In this document: piece by piece, positions 36,053-45,309 of the stretch
How positions within the stretch are numbered: the stretch's first letter is position 1
Layout: each line of letters opens with the position of its first letter
Origin: an uncultured Lachnospiraceae bacterium
GTDB lineage: Bacteria > Bacillota > Clostridia > Lachnospirales > Lachnospiraceae
Direction of reading: 5' to 3'
DNA: 64,000 nucleotides
NCBI GenBank assembly: GCA_910587305.1
Contig: CAJUKV010000001.1
Coordinates: forward strand, 1 to 64,000
The notes under the pieces: model-generated
What the model saw: only the letters and a program-made list of their open reading frames with translations
What the model was told of the DNA's origin: nothing
Database searches by the model: none
Made by a program: the position numbers and the translations under genes

Positions 36053-37259
36053 AAGCTGTACCCTCTTGGTATATGATAATTAATTTCTCACAATATTGCT
36101 GTACGGTATCAAAGTTTTTCTCTTTACATTTTTGGGCATATTTCCGAAGAACTTCTTTATTTCGCCACATTTCTTTAATCTTTACATACAAATCTTCTTC
36201 ATCACCGCTTTTAAAAAGCTCTCCTGTTTCTTTCACACGTATCAGCTCCGGTATACCTCCAATATCCGCTCCAAGCACAGGAGTTCCGTAAGCGATCGAC
36301 TCCATCACTGAGAAGGGACAATTTTCATACCATTCTGACGGATAAACACTAAACTCTGCTTCCTCCACTGCTTTAACCAGCTCACAGCCTTTTAAAAATC
36401 CTAAATTTGTAATATTGTCTACCTGATTGATTTCACTTTCTAATGGTCCATTTCCGGCAAAGACAAAGGGAATCTCCGGCAATCTTCCGCACACATTCAG
36501 CAGCGTTCGGATCCCTTTTTCTTCCGAATACCTGCCAAAATAAAGCACATAGCCTTTCTTCTCTAATGCCTCTGCCCTTGATGCATCCACAAAATTATGC
36601 ATCACTAATGTTTTCCCATTGTATAGAGAATCCGTAAGAAACATCTTTTCCATAAAGTAAGATGGGCAAATAATCTTGTCCAAATATCGATATGTTTTTA
36701 ATTTACGGTATAGTCTTCCCTCCCATTCACCAATCAGGCTCTTTAACCACGAATTATGAATACATTTATTTTTTGTACAATGTTTCAAATTCCCCCTTAA
36801 ACATTTTTCGCAATTTTGATTAAGAGAAGGAATTCTCATCATATGATTGGGGCAAAGTAATTGAAAATCATGAGCCGTAAAAACCAGACGCACCTTTTTT
36901 CCACTTTGCCTCTTATACTTTTCTATTTCATATATAATGGATGGTGTTAATTGAAAATTAAAATTGTTTAAATGAACTACATCCGGCTCAAAATTTTCCA
37001 ACACCAACCTGATTTTTTTTCTTGCTTCCGCCGAATAAATGATCTTAAAAGGATACAATAATTTAGTGAATTTTCCCGTATGGAAATCCATATTGGATGT
37101 ATAGCTGCCAATTTCGTTCCCGACAATTCGCCTCTTATCTTCCATGCCAAAATACTGCACTTTATGACCCATATTTTCCAGTTGTTTTCCCACCTGAAAA
37201 ATATAGGTTTCCGAGCCTCCATTTGGATATAGGAATTTGTTTACCATCAAAACCTTCAT
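36045..37259 (-). CDS. GT4 glycosyltransferase
   Basis: This 404-residue GT-B enzyme has KFLYPNGGSETYIFQVGKQL as acceptor-domain loop, DVVHLNNFNFQLTPSII, a Cys-rich CPNHMMRIPSLNQNCEKCLRG segment that is shared by a subgroup of capsule enzymes, LYFGRYSEEKGIRTLL, and CPFSVMESIAYGTPVLGAD with the E-x7-E motif. It acts in the cytoplasm on the lipid-linked intermediate. GGAGAAAGCC precedes the ATG. The gene follows the GT26-GT4 fusion by 34 bases and overlaps the acetyltransferase gene. Confidence 0.9.
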   Translation of the reverse strand: MKVLMVNKFLYPNGGSETYIFQVGKQLENMGHKVQYFGMEDKRRIVGNEIGSYTSNMDFHTGKFTKLLYPFKIIYSAEARKKIRLVLENFEPDVVHLNNFNFQLTPSIIYEIEKYKRQSGKKVRLVFTAHDFQLLCPNHMMRIPSLNQNCEKCLRGNLKHCTKNKCIHNSWLKSLIGEWEGRLYRKLKTYRYLDKIICPSYFMEKMFLTDSLYNGKTLVMHNFVDASRAEALEKKGYVLYFGRYSEEKGIRTLLNVCGRLPEIPFVFAGNGPLESEINQVDNITNLGFLKGCELVKAVEEAEFSVYPSEWYENCPFSVMESIAYGTPVLGADIGGIPELIRVKETGELFKSGDEEDLYVKIKEMWRNKEVLRKYAQKCKEKNFDTVQQYCEKLIIIYQEGTAYE

Positions 37260-37293
37260 AGGCTTTCTCCATCTGCCCCATTTTTATGCTTCT

Positions 37294-39210
37294 TTATTGC
37301 TTCTTCTTTTGATACAATTTTAATGTTTCTTCCACTACCTGTTCCCAATTATATTTTTTGCAAATAAAATCCTGGCTTTTTTCTTTGTACCCCGTTACTT
37401 TTTCCGGATCTTTAAGTAACTCATTTAGTTTTATGCCGAGCTGCTTTACACTACCCTTTTTAAACGTCACGGCACAGTCCTGCGCAACCTCCGTATTTTC
37501 TTTAATATCGCTGATCAGGCAGCAATTACCATAGCTCATTGCCTCGAGCAATGTAAGCGCCATCCCTTCCACGTCGCTTGGCAGTACATACAAATATGCG
37601 TTGGAATACAACTCTTCCAGGCATTGTCCATGAATAAAATCTGTCAATATAATCCTTTCATCTGTCTCAGCCATTGCCAAGATTTTTTTCATATATTCAT
37701 CGCTATGACTGTTGCCTCCTGCAATCACTAATTTTTTATCCGTATCTATTTTTTTGTATGCTTCAATTAAATAGTGCGCTCCCTTTTCCGGCACAATACG
37801 GGCCAAAAATAGAATGTATCCATCCTTTTCAAGGCCATATTCTCTTTTAATCAAATCCGCCTCTTTGATAGACGGACGCTCTATTCCATTGGGAATCAAA
37901 AAGGTATCCCGCCCATACGTTTCTTTAAAATAATTCTTCATATTCTGCGAAAGCACTATAATTTCATCGGCATATTTCGCTGCCAGTTTTTCCCCAAGCT
38001 TCAACATATTGGAGGCAAAATTCCCCCACTTTGCCCTCTGCCAGTCTAATCCATGTATCGTAGCCACCACGTGAATCCCAAAAAGCTTTGGAATCCATAT
38101 CACGATGCATGGGCCCTCCGCATGGAAGTGAATCACATCATAACGTCCAAACAATGCGCGTATTGACGCTAAAAATGAATACACAATTGCATTAAGCGCG
38201 CTGGTTTTGGGCGTTGGGATCGTAATTAACCGTATGCCGTTATAATATTTCCCTCTCCGCTCATCAAATCTTTTGCCGGCCGTATGGCGGCCATATCTGT
38301 TGTAGGCATCAACCTGGCACCCCAACTTTACCAGTCTTGTAGAGAGCTCGTCCACTACAATCTCCACACCACCCTCTCTGGATGGGATTCGTTTATGACC
38401 AATCATGGCAATCTTTAACGGTTTCTTCCTTCTTTTGCCGCTTTCGCTTCTACCCTTCCTTTTTAATATATGCTCTTTGAAAATAAGATATAGAAAAGAA
38501 AAATTTGTATCCAAATATCTGGGCAGCAATCTTTTCGGATCCTGGGTGATACGGTACAGCCACTCCATACATAATTCCTGCATCCATTTAGGCGCTCTTT
38601 TAACAGTTCTCGCATGAAAATCAAACCCGGCCCCTACCCCCAGCATAAGTCCGCATACCTTACCCTCATGGGCTGCCATCCATTCTTCCTGCTTTGGCGC
38701 TCCTAAGCCTATCCAAATAAAGTCTGCCTTTGTTTTGTTAATCTTTTCGATAATCTTAGTATCTTCTTCCTCTGTTAATGACCGAAAAGGAGGCGAATAC
38801 ATGCCTACGATATTCAGTCTTGGAAACTTTGTCTGCAGCTCTTTTTTTAGAGCTTTTAGAGTTTGCGGCTTACTCCCATAAAAAAAGTGCCGATAGCCTT
38901 CCCTTTCGGAAAGCGCAAAAATTTCAGGCATTAAATCCGGCCCGGGCACCCTCTGTGCCTGCCGCATTCCAAACAGTTTCTGTACAATAGATAGCGGTTT
39001 CCCATCTGGCAGGTTCAACACTGCCCCATTTTGGATTTTGCGATATTCCAAGTTTCTGTATGCCATCACCGTAGTATGCACATTGGATATACACACATAA
39101 TGCCCTTTTAATGCTTCCAGATTTTCTCTCATATAGGAAACCGTTTGTTTCATATTAGTCACATTAATATTTGTACCCAGAATCCTATAATTCTCTAACT
39201 TTTTTAACAT
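37294..39210 (-). CDS. Fusion of GT26 (WecG/TagA/CpsF) and GT4 glycosyltransferases
   Basis: This 638-residue protein joins two enzymes. Residues 1 to about 245 are GT26: DGKPLSIVQ, RVPGPDLMP, WIGLGAPKQEEWMA, GVGAGFDFHA and RAPKWMQELCMEWLYR, matching TagA/WecG, which add ManNAc-type sugars to an undecaprenyl-PP-sugar. After a basic linker (KRKGRSESGKRRKK), residues from about 267 are GT4: GVEIVVDELSTRLV, IFLARIVPEKGAH-type nucleotide domain and GMALTLLEAMSYGNCCL. The two would add consecutive sugars. I use the ATG at 39210, where GT26 homology starts and GGGGA lies upstream; a longer reading would translate leader element E7. Confidence 0.9.
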   Translation of the reverse strand: MLKKLENYRILGTNINVTNMKQTVSYMRENLEALKGHYVCISNVHTTVMAYRNLEYRKIQNGAVLNLPDGKPLSIVQKLFGMRQAQRVPGPDLMPEIFALSEREGYRHFFYGSKPQTLKALKKELQTKFPRLNIVGMYSPPFRSLTEEEDTKIIEKINKTKADFIWIGLGAPKQEEWMAAHEGKVCGLMLGVGAGFDFHARTVKRAPKWMQELCMEWLYRITQDPKRLLPRYLDTNFSFLYLIFKEHILKRKGRSESGKRRKKPLKIAMIGHKRIPSREGGVEIVVDELSTRLVKLGCQVDAYNRYGRHTAGKRFDERRGKYYNGIRLITIPTPKTSALNAIVYSFLASIRALFGRYDVIHFHAEGPCIVIWIPKLFGIHVVATIHGLDWQRAKWGNFASNMLKLGEKLAAKYADEIIVLSQNMKNYFKETYGRDTFLIPNGIERPSIKEADLIKREYGLEKDGYILFLARIVPEKGAHYLIEAYKKIDTDKKLVIAGGNSHSDEYMKKILAMAETDERIILTDFIHGQCLEELYSNAYLYVLPSDVEGMALTLLEAMSYGNCCLISDIKENTEVAQDCAVTFKKGSVKQLGIKLNELLKDPEKVTGYKEKSQDFICKKYNWEQVVEETLKLYQKKKQ

Positions 39211-39329
39211 ACTTATTTCCCCGTATACTGCAAACAAATCCATCTGTGAAAAATAAATTTTTCGTAGTAACCTTCCGTCTTCATTCAAACCAATACATTC
39301 CGCATTGTTCATATGCAATTAAAAATTTC
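39211..39329 (-). repeat. Leader element E7 before the GT26-GT4 fusion gene
   Basis: A ten-pair hairpin is formed by CTGTGAAAAA (39244-39253) and TTTTTCGTAG (39258-39267) with a four-base loop; the same stem, with the same loop size, is present in E4 (63692-63715). It is followed on the minus strand by GATTTGTTTGCAGTATACGGGG, whose end matches E5 and gives the ribosome binding site. Confidence 0.6.
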
Positions 39330-40226
39330 TTATCCTATCTGACCCTTCGGGTCTACAAAAATCCATGAAGGCCATAATTCCTCCATCTCCTCTTTCACAA
39401 AAACCTGACTGTTTTTGTGTATGGTAGGTCGAATCATAATTTTATTTTCATTACGGTTCAGTCTTGCTCCCCAAAAGCTAAACGTAGAATTGGCACAGAT
39501 ATTATGTTTACAATTGCTCATAAGCCACATATCATAAAAACTGTCTTTTCCGTGATTAATATTCACTATGGTATATTCCTCCCCGGAAAAGCTTTTTTCA
39601 ACATAAGAGATGTCATCGGAAAATAAATAAAAATGCGCATCCGGAAACTTTTCTCTTATTATTTCCATTGCCTTTCTATAATAAGCATTCGTACAAATAT
39701 TTCCAAACATATCCACATTTTCAGGGTCCAGATAGTCTCCGCGCCTTAAATGTACACTAACGGATTCATGGGCTTTCATTTTCTCTGCCATTTCATAATT
39801 TAAAGGATTAGCAGACTTTGGAAACCGAATTTTGTCCCTCAGATCATATAAAATATCAACATAATATTTTTCACAGGCAAAGTAACCGCTGACATACATT
39901 TTTTCGAAGGTAAAAATTTCCGGATGGTACATTTGGCTTTCTATAAACTTATGAATAGTAAAGGGTAAGCATTTCCTCCTGAATTTCCCAAGTGGTCCCA
40001 TACTGCCTGTCAAAGCTTTCTTTTCTTCCGGTGTACATATCTTGTAGGCCAATCCCTCAAAATAGTTAAGCTCAAGCTGTCTTTTTGCCGGCATTTTTTC
40101 CTGTCTTTGAGGTGAAAACCATGAAATATCCAGTTTAACCTCTTTTCCTATGTTTTCAAGTTTTCTATAAAGGGCGTACTGCTGTAATTGATTTCCTAAG
40201 CCACCTGCGATTTCTATAATTATCAT
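39330..40226 (-). CDS. GT11 alpha-1,2-fucosyltransferase-like protein
   Basis: This 298-residue enzyme is a standard-length GT11 member: IIEIAGGLGNQLQQYALYRKL at the start, VSVHLRRGDYL (HxRRGDY donor loop) near residue 156, FYLFSDDISYVEK, and CANSTFSFWGARLNRNENK near residue 245. It should transfer fucose from GDP-fucose (or a related GDP-sugar) to O2 of the acceptor sugar. GAGGAG stands before the ATG. No GDP-fucose synthesis genes occur in the window. Confidence 0.9.
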   Translation of the reverse strand: MIIIEIAGGLGNQLQQYALYRKLENIGKEVKLDISWFSPQRQEKMPAKRQLELNYFEGLAYKICTPEEKKALTGSMGPLGKFRRKCLPFTIHKFIESQMYHPEIFTFEKMYVSGYFACEKYYVDILYDLRDKIRFPKSANPLNYEMAEKMKAHESVSVHLRRGDYLDPENVDMFGNICTNAYYRKAMEIIREKFPDAHFYLFSDDISYVEKSFSGEEYTIVNINHGKDSFYDMWLMSNCKHNICANSTFSFWGARLNRNENKIMIRPTIHKNSQVFVKEEMEELWPSWIFVDPKGQIG

Positions 40227-40303
40227 CTAACTCCTCATATCTTTCCTCAATTTATGAATCTGAGCCAAAGGGTAACACAACAGTTCAATCTTTAGTAAAA
40301 AAT

Positions 40304-41914
40304 TTAAAAGTGGATTCTTAGCCCTTCTACCTGTGGCCTCACTATCTGCTCAACACTGCCGTTCCTCACATATATAGTCAATGTACCACATGGTATTTCC
40401 TGAAAGTCTGTTAAGTCTAAGCTCAAATCATATACCCAGTGTCTGTCCTCCCTATTGTACGTAACTACAATATCCATGTTGTCAAAATCCTGTTCCTGAT
40501 AATATTCTTCTTCATAAATAATATTAACATCGCATACTTTGTTTATCACCCGTTCTTCTTCTGTCCAATAATATACATGATCAAAGCTGTGCAGCTTCAT
40601 CCAATAATTAATTGTAAGATTGCCTTCTTCATTAGGTCTAAAACAAGCCAATACATTGCTGTCTTCTTTTTTCATCTTATTTACAGCTTCAAACGCCGCC
40701 GTAATACTCTTCCCTCGGTACCGGAAGTAATCCGCTTCCCGTAACATCACTCTGCCATGAGCCGCCAGACACAATAAGATACCCGTCACATAAAGGAACC
40801 TCCTTTTACCTGATAACGGTTTCCATTTTAGGATCACGAAAACAAAAAAGAAGGCAAATCCTATAGAACCGGGCAGAACATATCTTTCTCCAATCCCCGA
40901 CCTTCCATACAAAACAATCTGTGGTAGCAAAAAGGTTACTGCTAAAAGTATTTCCTTCCATAATTTTTTAAGCTCATCCCAATAGGTAAGCAAAATCATA
41001 AAAAACAAAATTCCAAAACGCTTGTACCATTTCAAGTCCCCTTTAAGAGATCTTCCAAGCCCATCTACATACTCCAGAATAGACATACCGCTTTCGAATC
41101 CTACACTTCCATATCTATCTGTACCCACATAGAAAACAATTATGAAAACCGGAACCATAAAGACAACTAATAAAGCGATCAGGTACCCTAATCTTTTTTT
41201 GGTACAGTACCATATCCCCTCTAAGGTAATCTTCTCTTTTCCTGAAGCATTCATTTCAAAATAGAGAACATATAACATAAAAAAAGGGATTAATATAATA
41301 TAAGATTCCTTATAATTTGCCATCAGAATAAACAGAAAAATACTTCCTGCCATCCATCCTTTTTGATTGCCTTTCAGATACTTTAACATACAAAAAAAAC
41401 CAGCGGCAAAAAGCAAAGTTGCAAACGATTCCTGAGGGCCTAATTTCCACCACACAGCAGACTGGTAGCCAACCATAGACATAAAAGCAAATAATACGGA
41501 ACAAATCTTTCCGGCTCCCATTTCCCGTCCACAATAGTATAAAATGATTATGGTAAATACGATTTCTAAAGCCTTTAAAACAGAATAGGCAATAAAATTA
41601 TCCCCAAATAGATAGCAACTGAATATTCTAAGAAAATAATATAATGGTCTGTAACGCCACTCTAAATCTCTCCAAAACCATGTTTTGAATATATCATACA
41701 AGCTCTCCTTCTGACATCTGATTTCATAAGTCCATCTTAAAAATTCATGGTCATCCACCAGATGAAATCCACTTGTTAATGTTCCCATTCCCAATATCGG
41801 CATTGATACCAGCAGCACCGCTAATATAAAAATTATAAAAAACTCCCATTTTCCATTGATTCTTTCTATTTTCTCATTAAGTTCATTCAGGCCGCCTTTA
41901 AATCTGTTTAGCAT
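40304..41914 (-). CDS. Integral membrane protein, GT-C-like
   Basis: This 536-residue protein has about ten to twelve membrane segments. After the first segment comes GFHLVDDHEFLRWTYEIR, an acidic DD-containing external loop where GT-C enzymes hold their catalytic residue, then a WRYRPLYYFLRIF segment; a soluble C-terminal part of about 120 residues closes the protein. The ATG at 41914 has AAGGAGGAAGAA upstream and overlaps the end of the GH-like gene by 17 bases; a start nine codons earlier is less likely. It probably acts on the outer side of the membrane; donor unknown. Confidence 0.68.
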   Translation of the reverse strand: MLNRFKGGLNELNEKIERINGKWEFFIIFILAVLLVSMPILGMGTLTSGFHLVDDHEFLRWTYEIRCQKESLYDIFKTWFWRDLEWRYRPLYYFLRIFSCYLFGDNFIAYSVLKALEIVFTIIILYYCGREMGAGKICSVLFAFMSMVGYQSAVWWKLGPQESFATLLFAAGFFCMLKYLKGNQKGWMAGSIFLFILMANYKESYIILIPFFMLYVLYFEMNASGKEKITLEGIWYCTKKRLGYLIALLVVFMVPVFIIVFYVGTDRYGSVGFESGMSILEYVDGLGRSLKGDLKWYKRFGILFFMILLTYWDELKKLWKEILLAVTFLLPQIVLYGRSGIGERYVLPGSIGFAFFFVFVILKWKPLSGKRRFLYVTGILLCLAAHGRVMLREADYFRYRGKSITAAFEAVNKMKKEDSNVLACFRPNEEGNLTINYWMKLHSFDHVYYWTEEERVINKVCDVNIIYEEEYYQEQDFDNMDIVVTYNREDRHWVYDLSLDLTDFQEIPCGTLTIYVRNGSVEQIVRPQVEGLRIHF

Positions 41915-42971
41915 TTCTTCCTCCTTCGCGATCCATGGCAAACAATGACAGTGCAGGCCCTAATGACCACGGATACGCATCATAAACCTGCGGATACATG
42001 CTAAATCCATGGCACTCTGCCAGGCAATCATAAAGCTTTCCCTCTTTCACCATGTTCCAAAGAGCATCTCTTCCCCGCTCCATTCTTGATTTATGGATGC
42101 CAATCAGAGCTTTCGTTTCTAAAGATCTGGCGATTGCATAGAGAATCATTGCCGTAGCCGAGGTGTCCACCGGTCCCTCCTTTGCAACAAGCTGCCAGCT
42201 ATATAACCCGTTTTCCAATTGATAAGCCTCCACTTTATCTACCATTCTCCTGTAGGATTGCTTGATCATATCATAGCCTGGTGTGATATCTTCCATATAA
42301 GCAAGGCTTTCCGCCATCCCAATCATCAGCCAGCCAACTGCCCGTCCCCAGCCGATAATGCCATACTTAATACCGCTTTCCAATTGATAGCCATGATAGG
42401 GAAGCCCCGTTTTTCCATCCATACCTCTCTCAATAAAATTCTGTATCTGTACAATTGCCAGATTGATTGCATTCATATCCCCATATGTACTTCCATATTT
42501 ACATAAAAATGGACATACCATTCCAATCCCATCTGCGAAAATATAACCATTCTTCTGTTCCGGCCGATAGGGAAAACTCCCCGCACTATCCATTTCATGG
42601 TGAAATAGATATTGAGCCATAGTTTCCGCCGCTTTCTTGTACTTTTCTTCTCCTGTAATCCGGTGCAGATCAATCAATGCCATGCCGCTATATATATCAT
42701 CCAGATAATATATTTTACAACCCCGTTTTATCCATCTGTCATAATATTTCCTGAGGCATTTTGTAATAATTGCCGCTTCTTCAGAATTTTTATTTTGCAT
42801 ATAATAATCAATCAGGCTTTTTGCAAGCAAACCATTAGGCCAGTTAATTTTATCAAGTGGCGGTTGCTTATTTCCCATTATTATTTTAATAGTTCGTTTC
42901 AAATAATAAACCAGGCTCCGCTCAGGATAGTTCAAAAGTTCTTTTTCCGCCTCTTTTACCATTTCAAGCAT
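41898..42971 (-). CDS. GH88/GH105-like glycoside hydrolase family protein
   Basis: This 357-residue protein resembles the alpha/alpha-barrel unsaturated uronyl hydrolases (GH88/GH105, YteR type): YYLDDIYSGMALIDL, IFADGIGMVCPFL with the catalytic-type Asp, GWGRAVGWLMIGM, and GPVDTSATAMILYAIARSL, followed by DAYPWSLGPALSLFA. It has no signal peptide, so it would act in the cytoplasm, which is unusual inside a biosynthetic cluster. It may trim or recycle aborted glycan, or have become a non-hydrolytic enzyme. AAAGGAG precedes the ATG. It overlaps both neighbours by 16-17 bases. Confidence 0.82.
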   Translation of the reverse strand: MLEMVKEAEKELLNYPERSLVYYLKRTIKIIMGNKQPPLDKINWPNGLLAKSLIDYYMQNKNSEEAAIITKCLRKYYDRWIKRGCKIYYLDDIYSGMALIDLHRITGEEKYKKAAETMAQYLFHHEMDSAGSFPYRPEQKNGYIFADGIGMVCPFLCKYGSTYGDMNAINLAIVQIQNFIERGMDGKTGLPYHGYQLESGIKYGIIGWGRAVGWLMIGMAESLAYMEDITPGYDMIKQSYRRMVDKVEAYQLENGLYSWQLVAKEGPVDTSATAMILYAIARSLETKALIGIHKSRMERGRDALWNMVKEGKLYDCLAECHGFSMYPQVYDAYPWSLGPALSLFAMDREGGRNAKQI

Positions 42972-44161
42972 TCCGTTTTTCTCCTTTCGTTTTTCTTATT
43001 TTTCCCTAATTCATTTAACATCTCGCACCATGCTCCCCCCAAAAGGAAAAACAGGTAATTCCTTGCCAAATAATCGGAGATAATGTGGGCTTCCACAATA
43101 GTATAGATCGCTAATGCCGCAGTTAATGTAATCGCCATGTAATCATTTTTTTGATAACAGTATACCAAAAACCATATAATAAATGCTACAAAAATCATGC
43201 CCGGTATGATCCCATACCAGTAAAATAATCTCACCCATCCCATATCAAAAAAATAATTATTTTCCGGCCTTGAAAACAGGCTCCAAGTCTGCGTTGTACC
43301 CTCAAATCCGGCGTTTTCAACTAAAATATACATTCTTCCATTTAATACCTTATTTAAATACAAAAGTGCCATTGTAATCGGGCTTCTGTCCCAATTCCAA
43401 AAATAATTATATAGTCTATAAGCATTGGCCGCCACAAACACCGAAAAGCCGACGCTCGCTGCAAACAGAAAAATTCCTGCCTGATTCAAATATTTCTGCC
43501 ACCGAGTAGTATTTAGCTTAACCTCCATATAAACCATAACTATTGTAAAAATTGTTACCAGAAGGCTGGTTCTGGAATCTGTCAGTAGGAAAAATCCAAT
43601 GTTTGTCAACAGCACCAGCCCATATTGGTACCATTTCATTCTTTCCGCGTATAAATATAACCCCAGCACCGTAAGTGCCCACACCATACACTGCAGCGCA
43701 TTAGGATGCCCCATTCCCAATACATATCGCGACTCAATGCTGCCTCGTCCATAATCTGCCGTCAGCAAAACTGTTCCATAAACCCCGGTAAGCGCCAAAA
43801 GCATAATCACCAAGCATCCCATAAGCGTCAAGTAAAACACCGCCTTCAGGCATCTTTTCATATCTACATTTTTGCAGGCTGCAATGAAAATAACCAGCCT
43901 TAGAACCTCATTCCTGCCTGTAGCAAAATATGAAACAGCTCCCAGCACACAAAACAAAGAGACAGCCAAATATTCTTTTAATGAGTATCGAGTAAAAAGA
44001 AACTTCACCAGAAAAAGCAGAAACGTCACTCGAAAAATCTGTCCTTCTATTGGGTTAACATATGCACTTTTGTCAATCAGCACCAAAAAGATCTCTATCA
44101 CAACCCCCGCATAAAAGAAATAATATGCAATTTTTGAGAGCGTTTCCTTTATTTTTATCAT
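42956..44161 (-). CDS. Wzy-like polysaccharide polymerase, second copy
   Basis: This 401-residue protein has about eleven membrane segments and one larger external loop near residues 270-300. LGMGHPNALQCMVWAL and the following LTDSRTSLL segment are typical of Wzy/O-antigen ligase-like proteins and correspond to LGYTHPNVLHI in the longer protein at 21.4 kb. It probably polymerises repeat units after Wzx flipping. AAGGATATTTAA precedes the ATG. Two such polymerases in one locus suggest two different polymers. Confidence 0.78.
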   Translation of the reverse strand: MIKIKETLSKIAYYFFYAGVVIEIFLVLIDKSAYVNPIEGQIFRVTFLLFLVKFLFTRYSLKEYLAVSLFCVLGAVSYFATGRNEVLRLVIFIAACKNVDMKRCLKAVFYLTLMGCLVIMLLALTGVYGTVLLTADYGRGSIESRYVLGMGHPNALQCMVWALTVLGLYLYAERMKWYQYGLVLLTNIGFFLLTDSRTSLLVTIFTIVMVYMEVKLNTTRWQKYLNQAGIFLFAASVGFSVFVAANAYRLYNYFWNWDRSPITMALLYLNKVLNGRMYILVENAGFEGTTQTWSLFSRPENNYFFDMGWVRLFYWYGIIPGMIFVAFIIWFLVYCYQKNDYMAITLTAALAIYTIVEAHIISDYLARNYLFFLLGGAWCEMLNELGKNKKNERRKTECLKW

Positions 44162-44211
44162 TTAAATATCCTTCTGCAAAATCATTTTTTTTAAAATGAT
44201 ATTCTGCCTTT

Positions 44212-45240
44212 TTATAAATATTTTTTCATAAATGGAATTTTTCTTAAAATAGCCGTATAGATAAATCCTAAAATAAAAGTTCCGCTTACATAAACACTAC
44301 AGGCAAATACTCCTATCGTTTTTTCGCACAAAAACAAATACAAAGGCAATAACTGCCAACGGACAAAATTATCAAATAGATAAATTCCAAATACACATTG
44401 ACCTGCATATACTATCATCCTTCTCATTATATCATTCTTTTCAAACTTTTCAGATATTTTTTGACACATTCGAAAGACAATTGGCGTCATGACACATATA
44501 AACAATTCCGATATTTCCTGGGTATAGCCTCCTGTATTTAGAAAATATATCCGCATTATAGCCATATCGGCTGCTATACATCCGACAAAACAAGCCAGTT
44601 CTGCATAAATTGTTTTTTTCTTTTCCTTACAGATATTGTGGGTTTCCATGTAGTAACCTAAAATCATGTAAAAAATAAAGTCATCAACAAAACCAGCGTC
44701 CAAAAAAAGCGGAAAATCAAAGAGTATTCTCAGCAGCGGTATGATCAATGAAAATATAACTTTTAATCCAAAAAGATATTGTATTAATTTCTGTTCTGCA
44801 TACTTAACCATGATTCGAAAGAAAGGCAATGTCAGCAGAATCATAAAATACGCATATAAAAACCATAAGGATTCTCGGATATCACATGCACAAAGTTTTA
44901 CCCAAAAATCCTTTATCCCTGCATCCGGCATTTTGTATCTGAAAACATCAAATATATAATAAAAAACAGAGGCGACAAACAATACCGTAAGAATTCTGAC
45001 ACCTCTTTTACAAAGCAGCTCCTTAATCGTCTCATCCTTCGATAATAGCAGTGCTCCTGACACCATAAAGAACAACGGTACGCCAGCCCTACATATACAG
45101 GCCATACCTACAGAAAAAATCCAAGTCAAAATATTACTTGTCTCCGTATAAAAAATATATCCATCCGTATGGTTAAAAATAATCAATAAAACTGCAACTA
45201 TTCTGATTATTTCCAAATCAACTTTTCTGGCTGGCTTCAT
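44212..45240 (-). CDS. Acyltransferase 3 family membrane O-acetyltransferase
   Basis: This 342-residue protein has ten membrane segments. KVDLEIIRIVAVLLIIFNHTD contains the conserved R and H of the family, and CRAGVPLFFMVSGALLL the second motif. It should transfer an acetyl (or other acyl) group to a surface sugar from acetyl-CoA across the membrane. It appears intact, unlike the frameshifted relative at 20.3 kb. It lies between the Wzy candidate and a DUF6056-like protein. Confidence 0.9.
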   Translation of the reverse strand: MKPARKVDLEIIRIVAVLLIIFNHTDGYIFYTETSNILTWIFSVGMACICRAGVPLFFMVSGALLLSKDETIKELLCKRGVRILTVLFVASVFYYIFDVFRYKMPDAGIKDFWVKLCACDIRESLWFLYAYFMILLTLPFFRIMVKYAEQKLIQYLFGLKVIFSLIIPLLRILFDFPLFLDAGFVDDFIFYMILGYYMETHNICKEKKKTIYAELACFVGCIAADMAIMRIYFLNTGGYTQEISELFICVMTPIVFRMCQKISEKFEKNDIMRRMIVYAGQCVFGIYLFDNFVRWQLLPLYLFLCEKTIGVFACSVYVSGTFILGFIYTAILRKIPFMKKYL

Positions 45241-45309
45241 TTTATTTTCTTAACTCCTGCTCATAACCTATAAGTATCCCAAAATACCACTTCCATCAGC
45301 ATAAACACT

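Noticed and set aside
36052..37259. Long open frames antisense to the glycosyltransferase genes (for example near 33.1-33.6, 42.6-43.1, 53.3-53.9 and 54.0-54.5 kb)
   Set aside because: They are rich in Phe/Leu/Ser/His, have no family motifs and mirror real genes with strong motifs on the other strand.
39211..39318. N-terminal extension of 36 residues on the GT26-GT4 fusion
   Set aside because: It would translate the E7 hairpin, has no ribosome binding site, and GT26 homology starts at the ATG at 39210.
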